Positions 41,782 through 49,130 of a stretch of DNA of 49,130 nucleotides are shown here, in pieces. The stretch comes from Prevotella sp. GTDB lineage: Bacteria > Bacteroidota > Bacteroidia > Bacteroidales > Bacteroidaceae. Made by a program: the position numbers and the translations under genes. A model generated the notes under the pieces. That model worked only from the letters and a program-made list of their open reading frames with translations, did not search any database and had not been told where the DNA came from. Each line of letters opens with the position of its first letter. The stretch's first letter is position 1. The stretch lies in contig DLZV01000025.1 in NCBI GenBank assembly GCA_003447235.1, positions 1-49,130 of the forward strand, in the 5' to 3' direction.

Positions 41782-42657
41782 ATGAAGAAATCGATTTTAC
41801 TCTCATTGGCCCTCCTCGCATCCATCGGACTCTCAGCAGCTCCAACGACCGAGGGCGACACCATCGTGGTGGAGAAGCCACAACGCGTGACGGTCGTCAC
41901 GACCGACTCAATCCAGCACATCCTTGTGGAAGGCAAGGAGGACAACCCCCACTACACCTACTCCAACACGCTGCAGATCGTGGACTCCAACTACGTCAGC
42001 GGTTCGAGCATCAACAAGGACGATTTCACCATCGGATTCGGATGGCCCAAACTGGCGCGAAAGAACACGAACCATCAATCCACCTACGTACTGGCAGCAC
42101 ATTTCTGTATCGGATTCGTCAATGCGCCAGGAATGCCCAAGGCGGGAGACCTCAACATGGGCAACTCGGCCGAACTGTGGTTCTTCTTCGAGAACGAGTG
42201 GAGACCATGGCGCAACAACCATGTCTTCTCGTTTGGTATAGGACTCGACTGGCGCAACTACCGCATGGAGGACAACTACTGCTTCCGCAAAGACGCCGAA
42301 GGGATGAACGTCCTGGAGAGACTGCCCGAGGGAGCCTCGCCCAACTTCTCACGCGTAAAAGTATTTAGCCTCAATTTCCCCATCCGCTACCAGTATCAGG
42401 GGAGAAGGTTTGGTTTCTCCCTGGGTCCGGTCCTCAACTTCAACACCTATTCCAGCATCAAGACCAAGTATAAGCTCGATGGCCACAAATACAAGGAGAA
42501 GTACAAAAACGCACATCCCACGCCCGTCACCATCGACTTCATGGGAACGGTCTCCACGCCGATCATCGACTTCTACGTCAAGTACAGTCCGTTCAACGTT
42601 CTCAAGTCCGACTACGGACTCAAGTTCAAGACCCTCTCCATCGGCTGCATGTTCTAA
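41782..42657 (+). CDS. Outer-membrane beta-barrel protein of the ECF locus
   Basis: A 291-residue exported protein (signal peptide MKKSILLSLALLASIGLSA) with alternating strands in the C-terminal two-thirds, such as NNHVFSFGIGLDWRNYRMEDNY, FSLNFPIRYQYQGRRFGFSLG and a terminal aromatic residue in SIGCMF. The N-terminal 65 residues are less regular. The barrel family was not identified beyond the general outer-membrane porin-like type. It is last in the ECF operon and could be the sensed or controlled envelope component. Confidence 0.75.
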   Translation: MKKSILLSLALLASIGLSAAPTTEGDTIVVEKPQRVTVVTTDSIQHILVEGKEDNPHYTYSNTLQIVDSNYVSGSSINKDDFTIGFGWPKLARKNTNHQSTYVLAAHFCIGFVNAPGMPKAGDLNMGNSAELWFFFENEWRPWRNNHVFSFGIGLDWRNYRMEDNYCFRKDAEGMNVLERLPEGASPNFSRVKVFSLNFPIRYQYQGRRFGFSLGPVLNFNTYSSIKTKYKLDGHKYKEKYKNAHPTPVTIDFMGTVSTPIIDFYVKYSPFNVLKSDYGLKFKTLSIGCMF

Positions 42658-42707
42658 GCAGAAGACAGGGCGATGGTCAATGGAGCTGGAAACAATTCAT
42701 TGCCTTC

Positions 42708-42776
42708 AAGGCTTATCATAGAGCCCAAGGCTTGTCATAGAACCTAAGGCTTGACATAGAACCCAAGACTTCCATA
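42708..42776. repeat. Degenerate 19-bp tandem array
   Basis: Units AAGGCTT(A/G)(T/A)CATAGA(G/A)CC(C/T) at 42708-42726, 42727-42745 and 42746-42764, then a partial fourth. Period 19, in the 3' region of the 41782 gene. Confidence 0.85.
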
Positions 42777-42787
42777 CACAACTCGCA

Positions 42788-42824
42788 AAAGGCGCACCAC
42801 TCAATGGGTGGCGCGCCTTTATTT
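42788..42824 (+). terminator. Terminator between convergent genes
   Basis: GGCGC (42791-42795)/GCGCC (42813-42817), plus CCAC/GTGG inside with one mismatch, preceded by AAA and followed by TTTATTT. Confidence 0.85.
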
Positions 42825-42882
42825 ATGTCTATAAAGTCTATAAAAGACTAAGAATGTCTATAAGGTCTATGAAAGCCTATGT
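42825..42882. repeat. 29-bp imperfect tandem duplication
   Basis: Two units beginning ATGTCTATAA(A/G)GTCTAT: 42825-42853 and 42854-42882, just before the trmD stop codon. Confidence 0.8.
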
Positions 42883-42908
42883 ATGAATGATCTGGCTCTG
42901 GCAAATCC

Positions 42909-43583
42909 TTATTTCAAGAGGTCGGGACGCAAGCGGCGCGTACGCTCCATGGCCTGGTCAAACTCCCACTGGCGAATCTTGGCCTCGTTGCCCGAGAGCA
43001 GGATCTCGGGCACCTGCCACCCCTTGTAGTCCCGCGGACGGGTGTAGATGGGAGCGGAGAGCATATCGTCCTGGAAACAGTCGGAGAGCGCGCTCTGGTC
43101 GTCGCTGATCACGCCCGGAACGAGGCGCACGACGGCGTCGGCAATGATGGCAGCAGGCAGCTCGCCTCCCGTGAGGACATAGTCGCCGACGCTGATCTCG
43201 CGCGTGATGAGATGGTCGCGTACGCGCTGGTCCACGCCCTTGTAGTGGCCGCAGAGAATGATCAGATTGCCCATCATCGACAAGTCGTTGGCCACGCGCT
43301 GCGTCAGCTGCTCACCGTCGGGCGAGGTGAAGATCACTTCGTCGTAGTCGCGCTCCGCCTTCAGCGAGGCTATGCAACGGTCGATAGGCTCTATCTGCAT
43401 CACCATACCAGCCTGACCTCCAAAGGGATAGTCATCGACACGGCGCCACTTGTCGAGCGTATAGTCACGAAGATTGTGCAAATGGATTTCCGCCAGACCC
43501 TTCTTGGCGGCCCTGGCAAGGATGGATTCGTGGACGAAGCCTTCCAACATTTCGGGAAGGACGCTGATAATGTCTATTCTCAT
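42909..43583 (-). CDS. trmD: tRNA (guanine-N1)-methyltransferase TrmD
   Basis: Methylates G37 next to the anticodon using S-adenosylmethionine, which prevents frameshifting. The ATG at 43583 gives MRIDIISVLPEMLEGFVHES, the conserved start, and 224 residues; a longer in-frame start would run through the promoter. Trefoil-knot SAM-binding motifs LILCGHYKGVDQRV and GDYVLTGGELPAA are present, and Asp residues for catalysis lie in SALSDCFQ. Confidence 0.97.
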   Translation of the reverse strand: MRIDIISVLPEMLEGFVHESILARAAKKGLAEIHLHNLRDYTLDKWRRVDDYPFGGQAGMVMQIEPIDRCIASLKAERDYDEVIFTSPDGEQLTQRVANDLSMMGNLIILCGHYKGVDQRVRDHLITREISVGDYVLTGGELPAAIIADAVVRLVPGVISDDQSALSDCFQDDMLSAPIYTRPRDYKGWQVPEILLSGNEAKIRQWEFDQAMERTRRLRPDLLK

Positions 43584-43589
43584 AAGGTG

Positions 43590-43597
43590 CAAAGTTA
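43590..43597 (-). promoter_or_regulatory. -7 element of trmD
   Basis: Minus strand reads TAACTTTG, 7 bases before the ATG at 43583. A TTTG lies 16 bases further upstream, shorter than usual. Confidence 0.5.
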
Positions 43598-43643
43598 GTG
43601 CTTTTTCTCTGTACAAAGCCTATCGTATATCATTAATTTTTTG

Positions 43644-43651
43644 TAACTTTG
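43644..43651 (+). promoter_or_regulatory. -7 element of the DUF5020 gene
   Basis: TAACTTTG, 29 bases before the ATG at 43680. No clear upstream box at 20 bases. Confidence 0.6.
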
Positions 43652-43679
43652 CAGCCGTTAAATTATAAAAATACTGAAA

Positions 43680-44426
43680 ATGAAGCGTTTGTTTTCCCTC
43701 GCCATGCTGGCCATGGCAGCTTTTCCCTGCGCCGTCAACGCGCAGAACATCCAAGTACACTACGACTTAGGTCACAGTCTCTACAATGACATCGACAAGC
43801 GACCGTCGATGACGACAACTATGGAGATGTTCAAGCCCGACCGCTGGGGCAGCACCTTCGCCTTCATCGATCTCGACTACCAGCGCGACGGCGTGGCCGG
43901 AACCTACTGGGAGGTGGCGCGAGAGTTCAACCTCTCGAAGGACAAGCACTGGGCAGCCCACGTGGAATACAACGGCGGCCTCAGTTCGGACGAGGAGACT
44001 TGGCAGGCGACGCGCTTCCAACACGCCGTGCTGGCAGGTCCGGCCTGGAACTGGGCCTCGAAGGACTTCCACCGCACCTTCTCCGTTCAGCTCCTGTGGA
44101 AATACTATTTCAAGAACCGCCACTACCAGGCTCACGCCTACAATAGCGTGCAACTCACGGAGGTGTGGTCAACGACCTTCGCCAACGGCCTCTGCACCTT
44201 CAGCGGCTACTGCGACGTCTGGTACGATCCCAACGTCAACGGCAAATGGATCATCCAGTCGGAGCCACAATTCTGGTTCAACCTCAACAAACTCAAGGGA
44301 ATGGACGACGTCAACCTCAGTCTGGGATCCGAGGTGGAACTGTCCAACAACTTCGTTTGGAACGACCGAGGCGAGCACAACCGCTTCTACGCCATCCCGA
44401 CGATTGCCGCCAAATGGACTTTTTAG
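43680..44426 (+). CDS. DUF5020 family outer-membrane protein
   Basis: A 248-residue exported protein (signal peptide MKRLFSLAMLAMAAFPCAVNA) with the DUF5020 pattern: NIQVHYDLGHSLYNDI, TTTMEMFKPDRWGSTFAFID, FSVQLLWKYYF and a C-terminal strand IPTIAAKWTF. The fold resembles Tsx-like nucleoside channels, a 12-strand barrel, so small-solute passage across the outer membrane is plausible. The substrate is unknown. It is monocistronic; a strong hairpin and a tandem array follow. Confidence 0.85.
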   Translation: MKRLFSLAMLAMAAFPCAVNAQNIQVHYDLGHSLYNDIDKRPSMTTTMEMFKPDRWGSTFAFIDLDYQRDGVAGTYWEVAREFNLSKDKHWAAHVEYNGGLSSDEETWQATRFQHAVLAGPAWNWASKDFHRTFSVQLLWKYYFKNRHYQAHAYNSVQLTEVWSTTFANGLCTFSGYCDVWYDPNVNGKWIIQSEPQFWFNLNKLKGMDDVNLSLGSEVELSNNFVWNDRGEHNRFYAIPTIAAKWTF

Positions 44427-44429
44427 CGT

Positions 44430-44552
44430 TTCTAACGTCCGTGGATAGCCAAATGTGCCTTCTATGTCCGTAGATACCCTTATGGGCTTCTGACGTCTGT
44501 GAATAGTCTAATGGACGTCTAATGTCCGTGGAGAGTCTAATGGACGTCAGAG
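44430..44552. repeat. Degenerate 28-30 bp tandem array
   Basis: Units with TTCTAACGTCCGTGGATAG-like starts at 44430-44459, 44460-44487, 44488-44516 and 44517-44545, then a partial unit. Adjacent to the DUF5020 stop. Confidence 0.8.
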
Positions 44553-44566
44553 AAAACAATAATCTA

Positions 44567-44627
44567 AAAGGCGTTTCCTAACCATTTTTCCTGCATCCGC
44601 CGCAGAAATAGGTTGGGAAACGCCTTT
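44567..44627. terminator. Long-stem terminator between convergent genes
   Basis: AAAGGCGTTTCC (44567-44578) pairs with GGAAACGCCTTT (44616-44627); with AACC/GGTT the stem reaches about 17 pairs. A small CTGC/GCAG hairpin sits in the loop. Confidence 0.88.
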
Positions 44628-44673
44628 GCTATACGGGCAGACAACGCTACGCTGCTACCCTTTCTTTCTCTAT

Positions 44674-44775
44674 GATCAGTTCATGCTTGATGATCATTTC
44701 GTGCTCAATGATCAAGTTTATGCTTGACAATCAATTTATACTTGATAATCAATTTATGCTCGATGATCATCAGGA
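44674..44775. repeat. Degenerate 18-bp tandem array
   Basis: Five units of GATCA(A/G)TTCATGCTTGAT type (44674-44691, 44692-44709, 44710-44728, 44729-44746, 44747-44764) and a partial sixth. Each unit starts GATCA/AATCA and ends in a GAT or GAC. It runs into the 3' end of the TerB/DnaJ gene. Confidence 0.85.
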
Positions 44776-45615
44776 TCAATTCATTCCACGCGAAGCATAG
44801 ACTCGCTCCTTGGCGTCATTGATCTCCTGAAACTTGCGCTCGGCCGACTTGCGCACATCCTCTCCCAACGCGGCCACACGGTCGGGATGGTGCTTCAGCG
44901 CCATCTTGCGATAAGCCGCCTTCACCTCGTCGTTGGTCGCCGAAGGATCAACGCCCAGCACCTTGTAAGCCTCCGCCAGTTTGTCGCTCTCAGTGGCCGT
45001 CTGTCCGCCGCCACTGTAGCCACCATCAAGATTGAGCATCGAGACGACCTCGGAGGGATCAATACCCAAATGGTAGGCCAACTCCTGCAGCGCATTCACC
45101 TCCTCGGGAGTCACGACATTGTCGGCCTTGGCCACACCGACAAGATAGTAGAGCAACTGCAGGCGCACACCCTCGTCGGTATTGACTCGTATCTCCTGGC
45201 AGCTCTGGACAATGTTCTGTCTGAAACTATCCATGCCGCGCTGCTTCTGCATCTCGAAGAGGCGCAGGAGAATCTCGTTGCCCTGGCCCACGGCCTGCTC
45301 GCCAAAGCTCCGGCGCAGAAACTCGCGCACAAATTCCATCTCCGAGTGCATCACCTTGCCGTCGGCGCGGATGATGTAGGAGGAGAGGACCAAGAGGGAG
45401 AAGAGAAAGGAGTTGCGCTCCTGGCGCGGATCGCTGTGCTGACCGCCGCCCGCAGTATCATAAGCGCCGCCGCCAGCCTCACCTTGCGCAGCCTTCGCGT
45501 CGGCGCCTTCGAGGGCCTGGTCCAGCAGTGCGCCAATACCAAAACCCAAAAATCCTCCCAAGGCGCTGCCCCATGCGAAGCCTACCGCGCCACCAATCCA
45601 TTTGAATACGCCCAT
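44776..45615 (-). CDS. TerB/DnaJ-domain co-chaperone (DjlA-like)
   Basis: A 279-residue protein. Residues about 5-40 are Gly/Ala-rich and hydrophobic (GGAVGFAWGSALGGFLGFGIG), a likely membrane anchor as in DjlA. About 68-205 is a TerB-like helical domain (SSYIIRADGKVMHSEMEFVREFL, LVGVAKADNVVTPEEVNAL). The J-domain is at the C-terminus (AYKVLGVDPSATNDEVKAAY), with His-Pro-Asp at 243-245, which activates DnaK ATPase. The order fits DjlA, a membrane co-chaperone. Confidence 0.93.
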   Translation of the reverse strand: MGVFKWIGGAVGFAWGSALGGFLGFGIGALLDQALEGADAKAAQGEAGGGAYDTAGGGQHSDPRQERNSFLFSLLVLSSYIIRADGKVMHSEMEFVREFLRRSFGEQAVGQGNEILLRLFEMQKQRGMDSFRQNIVQSCQEIRVNTDEGVRLQLLYYLVGVAKADNVVTPEEVNALQELAYHLGIDPSEVVSMLNLDGGYSGGGQTATESDKLAEAYKVLGVDPSATNDEVKAAYRKMALKHHPDRVAALGEDVRKSAERKFQEINDAKERVYASRGMN

Positions 45616-45804
45616 ATTGATTCTTGCAAATTACGTTGTTAGATCTTTATATATTATTGTCTAAGATACATTCGGTCATGCAAAAGTAATGCCATTTTTT
45701 GGTTTTCCCGCCTAAAAGCGAGAGAAAAGTGAACTCTGCGGCAAAAAAGACCACTACGAAAGCCTACGAAGGGCTGAACGAGGGACCAGGATTGTCAATT
45801 ATTA

Positions 45805-46254
45805 TCAAATATCGGTATAGTCGGGAATGTCCTCCAGGAATAAATATTTTTGATGCGCATAGTCCATCTTGCAAATATAGGTCTGCATCCCATTGCTCAC
45901 CACGAGATAATCCACATGGAGCAACAGGTTATATACGCTGATCTGGTCGAAGACCTTCTGCGTGATAGGGATGTGCGGCGCCTTGTACTCCACAATCATC
46001 CGGGCGTGGAGACTGGCGTCGTAGAGCACACTGTCGGCCCGCACACTCTTGTCGCCAATCGTCAGTCGCACCTCGTTGGCCAATAGCGCCGCAGGATAAT
46101 GCTTGTGCTCGATGAGATAGTGGACAAAATGCTGGCGCACCCACTCCTCGGGCGTGAGCGCGACATAGCGGCGGCGGAGCACGTCGAGGATTTTCGCCTT
46201 GCCTTGATCCTCCGTCACGCGGGCGGGATAGGGGGGAAGATTGAGCTTTATCAT
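45805..46254 (-). CDS. Small PD-(D/E)XK-type protein with HsdR N-terminal-like fold
   Basis: A 149-residue protein resembling the N-terminal nuclease domain of type I restriction subunits (HSDR_N_2 group): VRQHFVHYLIEHKHYP, then RADSVLYD, MIVEYKAPHIPIT (E-x-K) and ISVYNLLLHVDYLVVSNG. The ATG at 46254 is chosen because it gives MIKLNLPPYPARV, typical of the family, whereas longer starts lie upstream of the promoter. No helicase or specificity subunit is nearby, so it is a stand-alone family member of unknown role. Confidence 0.8.
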   Translation of the reverse strand: MIKLNLPPYPARVTEDQGKAKILDVLRRRYVALTPEEWVRQHFVHYLIEHKHYPAALLANEVRLTIGDKSVRADSVLYDASLHARMIVEYKAPHIPITQKVFDQISVYNLLLHVDYLVVSNGMQTYICKMDYAHQKYLFLEDIPDYTDI

Positions 46255-46263
46255 CTTAAAAAT

Positions 46264-46302
46264 TTTGCAGTACCATTGTTTATCATTAACTTTGCAAAGG
46301 TA
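46264..46302. promoter_or_regulatory. Interlocked promoters of holA and the 45805 gene
   Basis: Plus strand: TTTG (46264-46267), 19 bases, TAACTTTG (46287-46294). Immediately next, on the minus strand, TACCTTTG (46302-46295). The two -7 boxes abut with no base between them. Confidence 0.75.
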
Positions 46303-46371
46303 CAAAAAAGAAAGGGAACTATCCTGCGGGAACATCCTTTTCTTCCATCAAGAGATCCAAACATAACATAC

Positions 46372-47403
46372 ATGGCAGCAAAACAAGGCACGGATTTTAT
46401 CAGCATCATGGGCGAGCTCAAGGCGCGCCGCTTTCGACCCGTCTATCTACTGATGGGCGAGGAGTCCTACTACATAGACCAAATCTGCGACTACCTCGCG
46501 GAGAATGTGCTCAAGGCAGAGGAGGTGGATTTCAACCGCACCATCTGCTACGGCAACGACACGACGGCGAGCCAGGTGGTGGACACGGCGCGCAGATACC
46601 CGATGATGGCGGAGCGACAACTCGTCATCGTCAAGGAGGCGCAGAGCATCAAGCAACTCGAACCGCTGGAGAAATACCTCGCCAACCCCATGCCCTCCAC
46701 CGTCCTGGTGTGGTGTGTGAAAAACGGCAAGATAGACGGAAGGAAGTATAAGAAACTCCTGACGCTGGCCAACTCCATCGGTGTAGTTTTCGAAAGTAAA
46801 AAACTTTACGAAATCCAACTTCCGGGTTTTATTCGCTCTTACGCGAAAAGCAAGGGGGCCTCCATCGACGACAAGGCCTGTCAGATGATAGCCGAAAACA
46901 TCGGCGCCGATCTCAATCGGCTGACGTCGGAAATAGACAAGGTGCTCATCTCGTTGAAAAATAAAGACAAAACGATTACCGACGAGATTGTGGAGCGCGA
47001 GATCGGCGTGAGCAAAGACTTCAACGGTTTCGAACTGAGGGACGCCCTGGTCAGGAAAGATGCGCTGAAAGCAAACCGCATCATCAATTATTTTGACAGT
47101 AATCCGCAGTCTGGAAATGTCTATGGACTGCTGCCTCTTATCTTCAATTACTTCCAAAACCTGATGATCGTCTATTATACGCCAGGAGAGAAGAGCGACC
47201 ATAACATCGCCGGCGCACTCGGACTGAAGAACACCTGGGGAGTGAAAGAGTACATGACGGGACTGCGCAACTATTCGGCGGGCAAGGTGATGAGGATCAT
47301 CGACAAGATACGGGAGACCGACACTAAACTCAAAGGTATCGAAAATCCGAGCACCTCACCAGGAGAACTGATGAAAGAGCTCGTTTTTTACATCCTCCAC
47401 TAA
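46372..47403 (+). CDS. holA: DNA polymerase III subunit delta HolA
   Basis: The clamp-loader subunit that opens the sliding clamp. The ATG at 46372 gives a 343-residue product of the usual length, starting with a MAAKQGTDFISIM region and then RFRPVYLLMGEESYYIDQI, the conserved delta N-terminus. KNGKIDGRKYKKLLTLAN and GADLNRLTSEIDKVLISLK are typical of domains I-II. It stands alone with its own promoter and a strong terminator. Confidence 0.94.
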   Translation: MAAKQGTDFISIMGELKARRFRPVYLLMGEESYYIDQICDYLAENVLKAEEVDFNRTICYGNDTTASQVVDTARRYPMMAERQLVIVKEAQSIKQLEPLEKYLANPMPSTVLVWCVKNGKIDGRKYKKLLTLANSIGVVFESKKLYEIQLPGFIRSYAKSKGASIDDKACQMIAENIGADLNRLTSEIDKVLISLKNKDKTITDEIVEREIGVSKDFNGFELRDALVRKDALKANRIINYFDSNPQSGNVYGLLPLIFNYFQNLMIVYYTPGEKSDHNIAGALGLKNTWGVKEYMTGLRNYSAGKVMRIIDKIRETDTKLKGIENPSTSPGELMKELVFYILH

Positions 47404-47436
47404 CCAATATCCCCCTCCCAAAGCCCGAAAACGGGC

Positions 47437-47495
47437 AAAAAAGCCTCCAAACAGCTCTCCAAAACCCGTTTTTGGATCTATTTGGAGGCTTTTTG
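47437..47495 (+). terminator. Strong terminator after holA
   Basis: AAAAAGCCTCCAAA (47438-47451) and TTTGGAGGCTTTTT (47481-47494) form 14 perfect pairs, with an inner TCCAAAA/TTTTGGA stem (47458-47464/47470-47476). Confidence 0.92.
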
Positions 47496-48138
47496 AAAAC
47501 CAAAAAAATAGGCTCAATCGGGTCTGTTTCAACACCTTAACCCCTTTCAACCCATTCATTTTTCTGATTTTCCGAGCCAACCGCATGATGGTTGGCGAAT
47601 TCTTTCAGCGTTCTTTTTTTCACCTCCAACAAGCACCCGATTTTTACGTTTAATTCTTTTTAGCAACTAAATAAGCTGCTATATGATTTTATGGTTTCAA
47701 ATATTACGTTTTATAAAATACAACTTCGTAAAAAGAAAGCCAGACATTCAACTTCTGAAAATATTTAGATTATTGATTTGTAAAACAGAATATTTGGGTT
47801 TATAAAAACAAAATCATATATATGCCTTGTTGTTTACACAACATAAATCACTCATAACGAGGTGTTTATAGAAATATAAATCATTCTACTTCATCAAAAA
47901 TACGCTTTCGAGGGCATAAAGCATCCCAAATCCAGCTATTTGGCGCAACATAGCTAAAAATAGGCTCTTGAAGAAGAAAAAGATAGGCTAAATCGTTAAA
48001 GTACAGCTTATGAATGGTTTAGGCCCGCTTTTTCATATTTCGAAATATGAATTTTAGAAAGCACAATTTATTTTAGAAAAATACATCGCTTTCGGTTTTG
48101 TAAATCGAAAACCCACTGATTATATTTTTATAAAAACA
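47496..48138. other. AT-rich gene-free spacer
   Basis: About 640 bases far richer in A and T than the coding regions. No open reading frame of merit was seen on either strand. The word AAAATAGGCT recurs (near 47503 and 47955, with a variant GATAGGCTAAAT near 47973), and a 20-bp palindrome lies at 48032-48051. Confidence 0.7.
48032..48051. repeat. Perfect 20-bp palindrome, possible operator
   Basis: TTCATATTTC at 48032-48041 is followed directly by its reverse complement GAAATATGAA at 48042-48051. It is about 90 bases before the promoter box of the XRE-type gene and may be its binding site. Confidence 0.8.
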
Positions 48139-48170
48139 TTTGGATAATCGAAAAAATAGCTTTACCTTTG
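48139..48170 (+). promoter_or_regulatory. Consensus promoter of the XRE-type gene
   Basis: TTTG (48139-48142), 20 bases, TACCTTTG (48163-48170), 37 bases before the ATG at 48208. Confidence 0.85.
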
Positions 48171-48207
48171 TAAAATCAATCATAAAGCAAAAAAAAGCCT
48201 CAAAATC

Positions 48208-48681
48208 ATGGATGAACAGGGAATGAGAGCGCGGATTCAGCAGCTCATAGAACACCAACACATGAACCGCCAGAGCTTCGCGGAGCACATCGGCGTGTCA
48301 CCAGCGTCGCTCAGTCAGATTCTCAACGACAAGCAAAAACCTACGCTTGCCATCGTCATTGCCATCACCAACCGTTTCCCCGCCCTGCGATACGACTGGT
48401 TGCTGGACGGCAAAGAACCGATGTTCACCGACGGGACCACTTCGGACAAGAACTCCCCTACCCCTTCGCAACAAGAAGGAGCAACGCCACCCTCTAGCAA
48501 TCCTATTTCTGCTCAGTCCCAACCAGTTGGAAGCGCATCGCCTCACAGCCACGCCTCGTCACCAGGATCTTCCGCACCACAATATGAGGTAAAATATATA
48601 GACAAGCCTCAACGAAAAATCACGGAGATTCGCATCTTCTACGACGACCAGACGTGGGAGAGCTTTGTCCCCAAAAAATAG
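48208..48681 (+). CDS. XRE-type helix-turn-helix regulator with C-terminal tail
   Basis: A 157-residue DNA-binding protein. Residues about 5-65 are a lambda-repressor-like HTH: ARIQQLIEHQHMNRQSFAEH, IGVSPASLSQILNDKQKP (turn and recognition helix) and PALRYDWLLDGKEPMF. A Ser/Pro/Gln-rich low-complexity linker (about 75-125) leads to a conserved end, KPQRKITEIRIFYDDQTWES. The tail is shared by Bacteroidota relatives of unknown role. The gene stands alone with a long AT-rich upstream region. Confidence 0.88.
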   Translation: MDEQGMRARIQQLIEHQHMNRQSFAEHIGVSPASLSQILNDKQKPTLAIVIAITNRFPALRYDWLLDGKEPMFTDGTTSDKNSPTPSQQEGATPPSSNPISAQSQPVGSASPHSHASSPGSSAPQYEVKYIDKPQRKITEIRIFYDDQTWESFVPKK

Positions 48682-49079
48682 CGCGTCAGGCGTCAGCAAG
48701 GGGAAAAACTCCTCAGAATGGGTTGCTATAATATTTTACATTTTTCTGACCAGCAAGAGGAGCCTATTTCCGAGTAGCCATCTTCTGCTTGCGATCGCCA
48801 CTCATTTCACACCATCTTCCCTTGCCATGTCGTCCAGACAACACCCCGATCGGGCGGACGTGGCAAGGGAAATACTCAAAAATCATTTACAACTTGTAAA
48901 TCAGCGCATTACAGAATATTTCCCGTTTTTATGACAAGAATCATAATTTCAAACATTTTTCAATCCTAACGATGCTTTTCTCCCGCTCTACGCGCGTACC
49001 TTATTATATAAGCGAGCATAGAGAGAGGGCCCTACGGGATAATATAGCGATTTCTGCAAATAAAGTATTTCCCCCATTC
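48682..49079. other. AT-rich spacer without genes
   Basis: No coding region was identified. It contains the hairpin at 48817-48871 and AT-rich stretches with short palindromes (such as TACGCGCGTA near 48995). Short reading frames across it do not resemble proteins. Confidence 0.65.
48817..48871. repeat. Long inverted repeat after the XRE-type gene
   Basis: TTCCCTTGCCA (48817-48827) and TGGCAAGGGAA (48861-48871) form 11 perfect pairs, extended inward by GTC/GAC (48829-48831/48857-48859). No T-run follows on either strand, so termination by the usual mechanism is uncertain. Confidence 0.7.
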
Positions 49080-49111
49080 TTTGGTGTTTTGCTAGTTTTT
49101 GCCTAAATTTG
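49080..49111 (+). promoter_or_regulatory. Consensus promoter for a gene beyond the window
   Basis: TTTG (49080-49083), 20 bases, TAAATTTG (49104-49111), with no coding start before the window ends. Confidence 0.75.
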
Positions 49112-49130
49112 CATAAGCTAAGCTGCACTC

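Noticed and set aside
48682..48934. Short reading frame after the XRE-type gene
   Set aside because: It starts inside the preceding gene, has no protein-like pattern and crosses the inverted repeat.

Overview
The window reads as chromosome of a moderately GC-rich member of the Bacteroidales, most likely Prevotellaceae. The reasons are: many promoters of the Bacteroidota type (TTTG, about 20 bases, TAnnTTTG), almost no Shine-Dalgarno sequences, families largely confined to this phylum (DUF3078, DUF4465, DUF5020, a BtuG-like propeller, a two-domain DAHP synthase/chorismate mutase), and a TonB-dependent receptor plus lipoprotein locus behind a cobalamin riboswitch. No rRNA, tRNA, IS element, prophage or CRISPR array was seen.

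Layout. 1-3.2 kb: tail of a PD-(D/E)XK protein, truA, dapA and a BASS-family transporter. 3.3-8.3 kb: a DUF3078 outer-membrane-type protein divergent from pyrG-yidC. 8.5-13.2 kb: a secreted S9 peptidase (DPP5-like) beside an MFS carrier, then a cyclophilin. 13.2-16.5 kb: ppk-ppx behind three 11-base-spaced Pho-box-like half-sites. 16.6-21.2 kb (minus): a PepSY membrane protein, and an operon of TPR protein, DAHP synthase/chorismate mutase and secreted EEP-family phosphatase/nuclease. 21.5-27.7 kb: a small exported protein, then a minus-strand vitamin B12 acquisition operon (riboswitch, BtuB-like receptor, BtuG-like lipoprotein fused to a second domain, DUF4465 protein). 27.8-32.6 kb: a UvrD-like helicase with an inserted DnaQ-type exonuclease, a GNAT acetyltransferase, and infC-rpmI-rplT. 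32.7-34.0 kb: a 1.4 kb gene-free stretch with a probable structured RNA under its own consensus promoter, three ATGTAACA-type arrays in alternating orientation and a perfect 52-bp palindrome. 34.0-39.9 kb: M13 metallopeptidase, patatin-like lipase, M24 aminopeptidase and C1 aminopeptidase. 40.2-42.7 kb: an ECF sigma factor with three cell-envelope genes. 42.9-48.7 kb: trmD, DUF5020 protein, TerB/DnaJ protein, a PD-(D/E)XK protein divergent from holA, an AT-rich spacer and an XRE-type regulator.

How the genes fit together. Four peptidases plus the S9/MFS pair point to a peptide-using lifestyle. The B12 operon is a complete surface-capture and import unit under riboswitch control. ppk-ppx looks phosphate-regulated. 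The ECF locus looks like an envelope-sensing unit. Most notable beyond the genes are the unassigned RNA at 32.7-33.15 kb, the palindrome/array cluster next to it, and a series of degenerate tandem arrays, each with its own unit, in the intergenic spaces from 40.0 to 44.8 kb.
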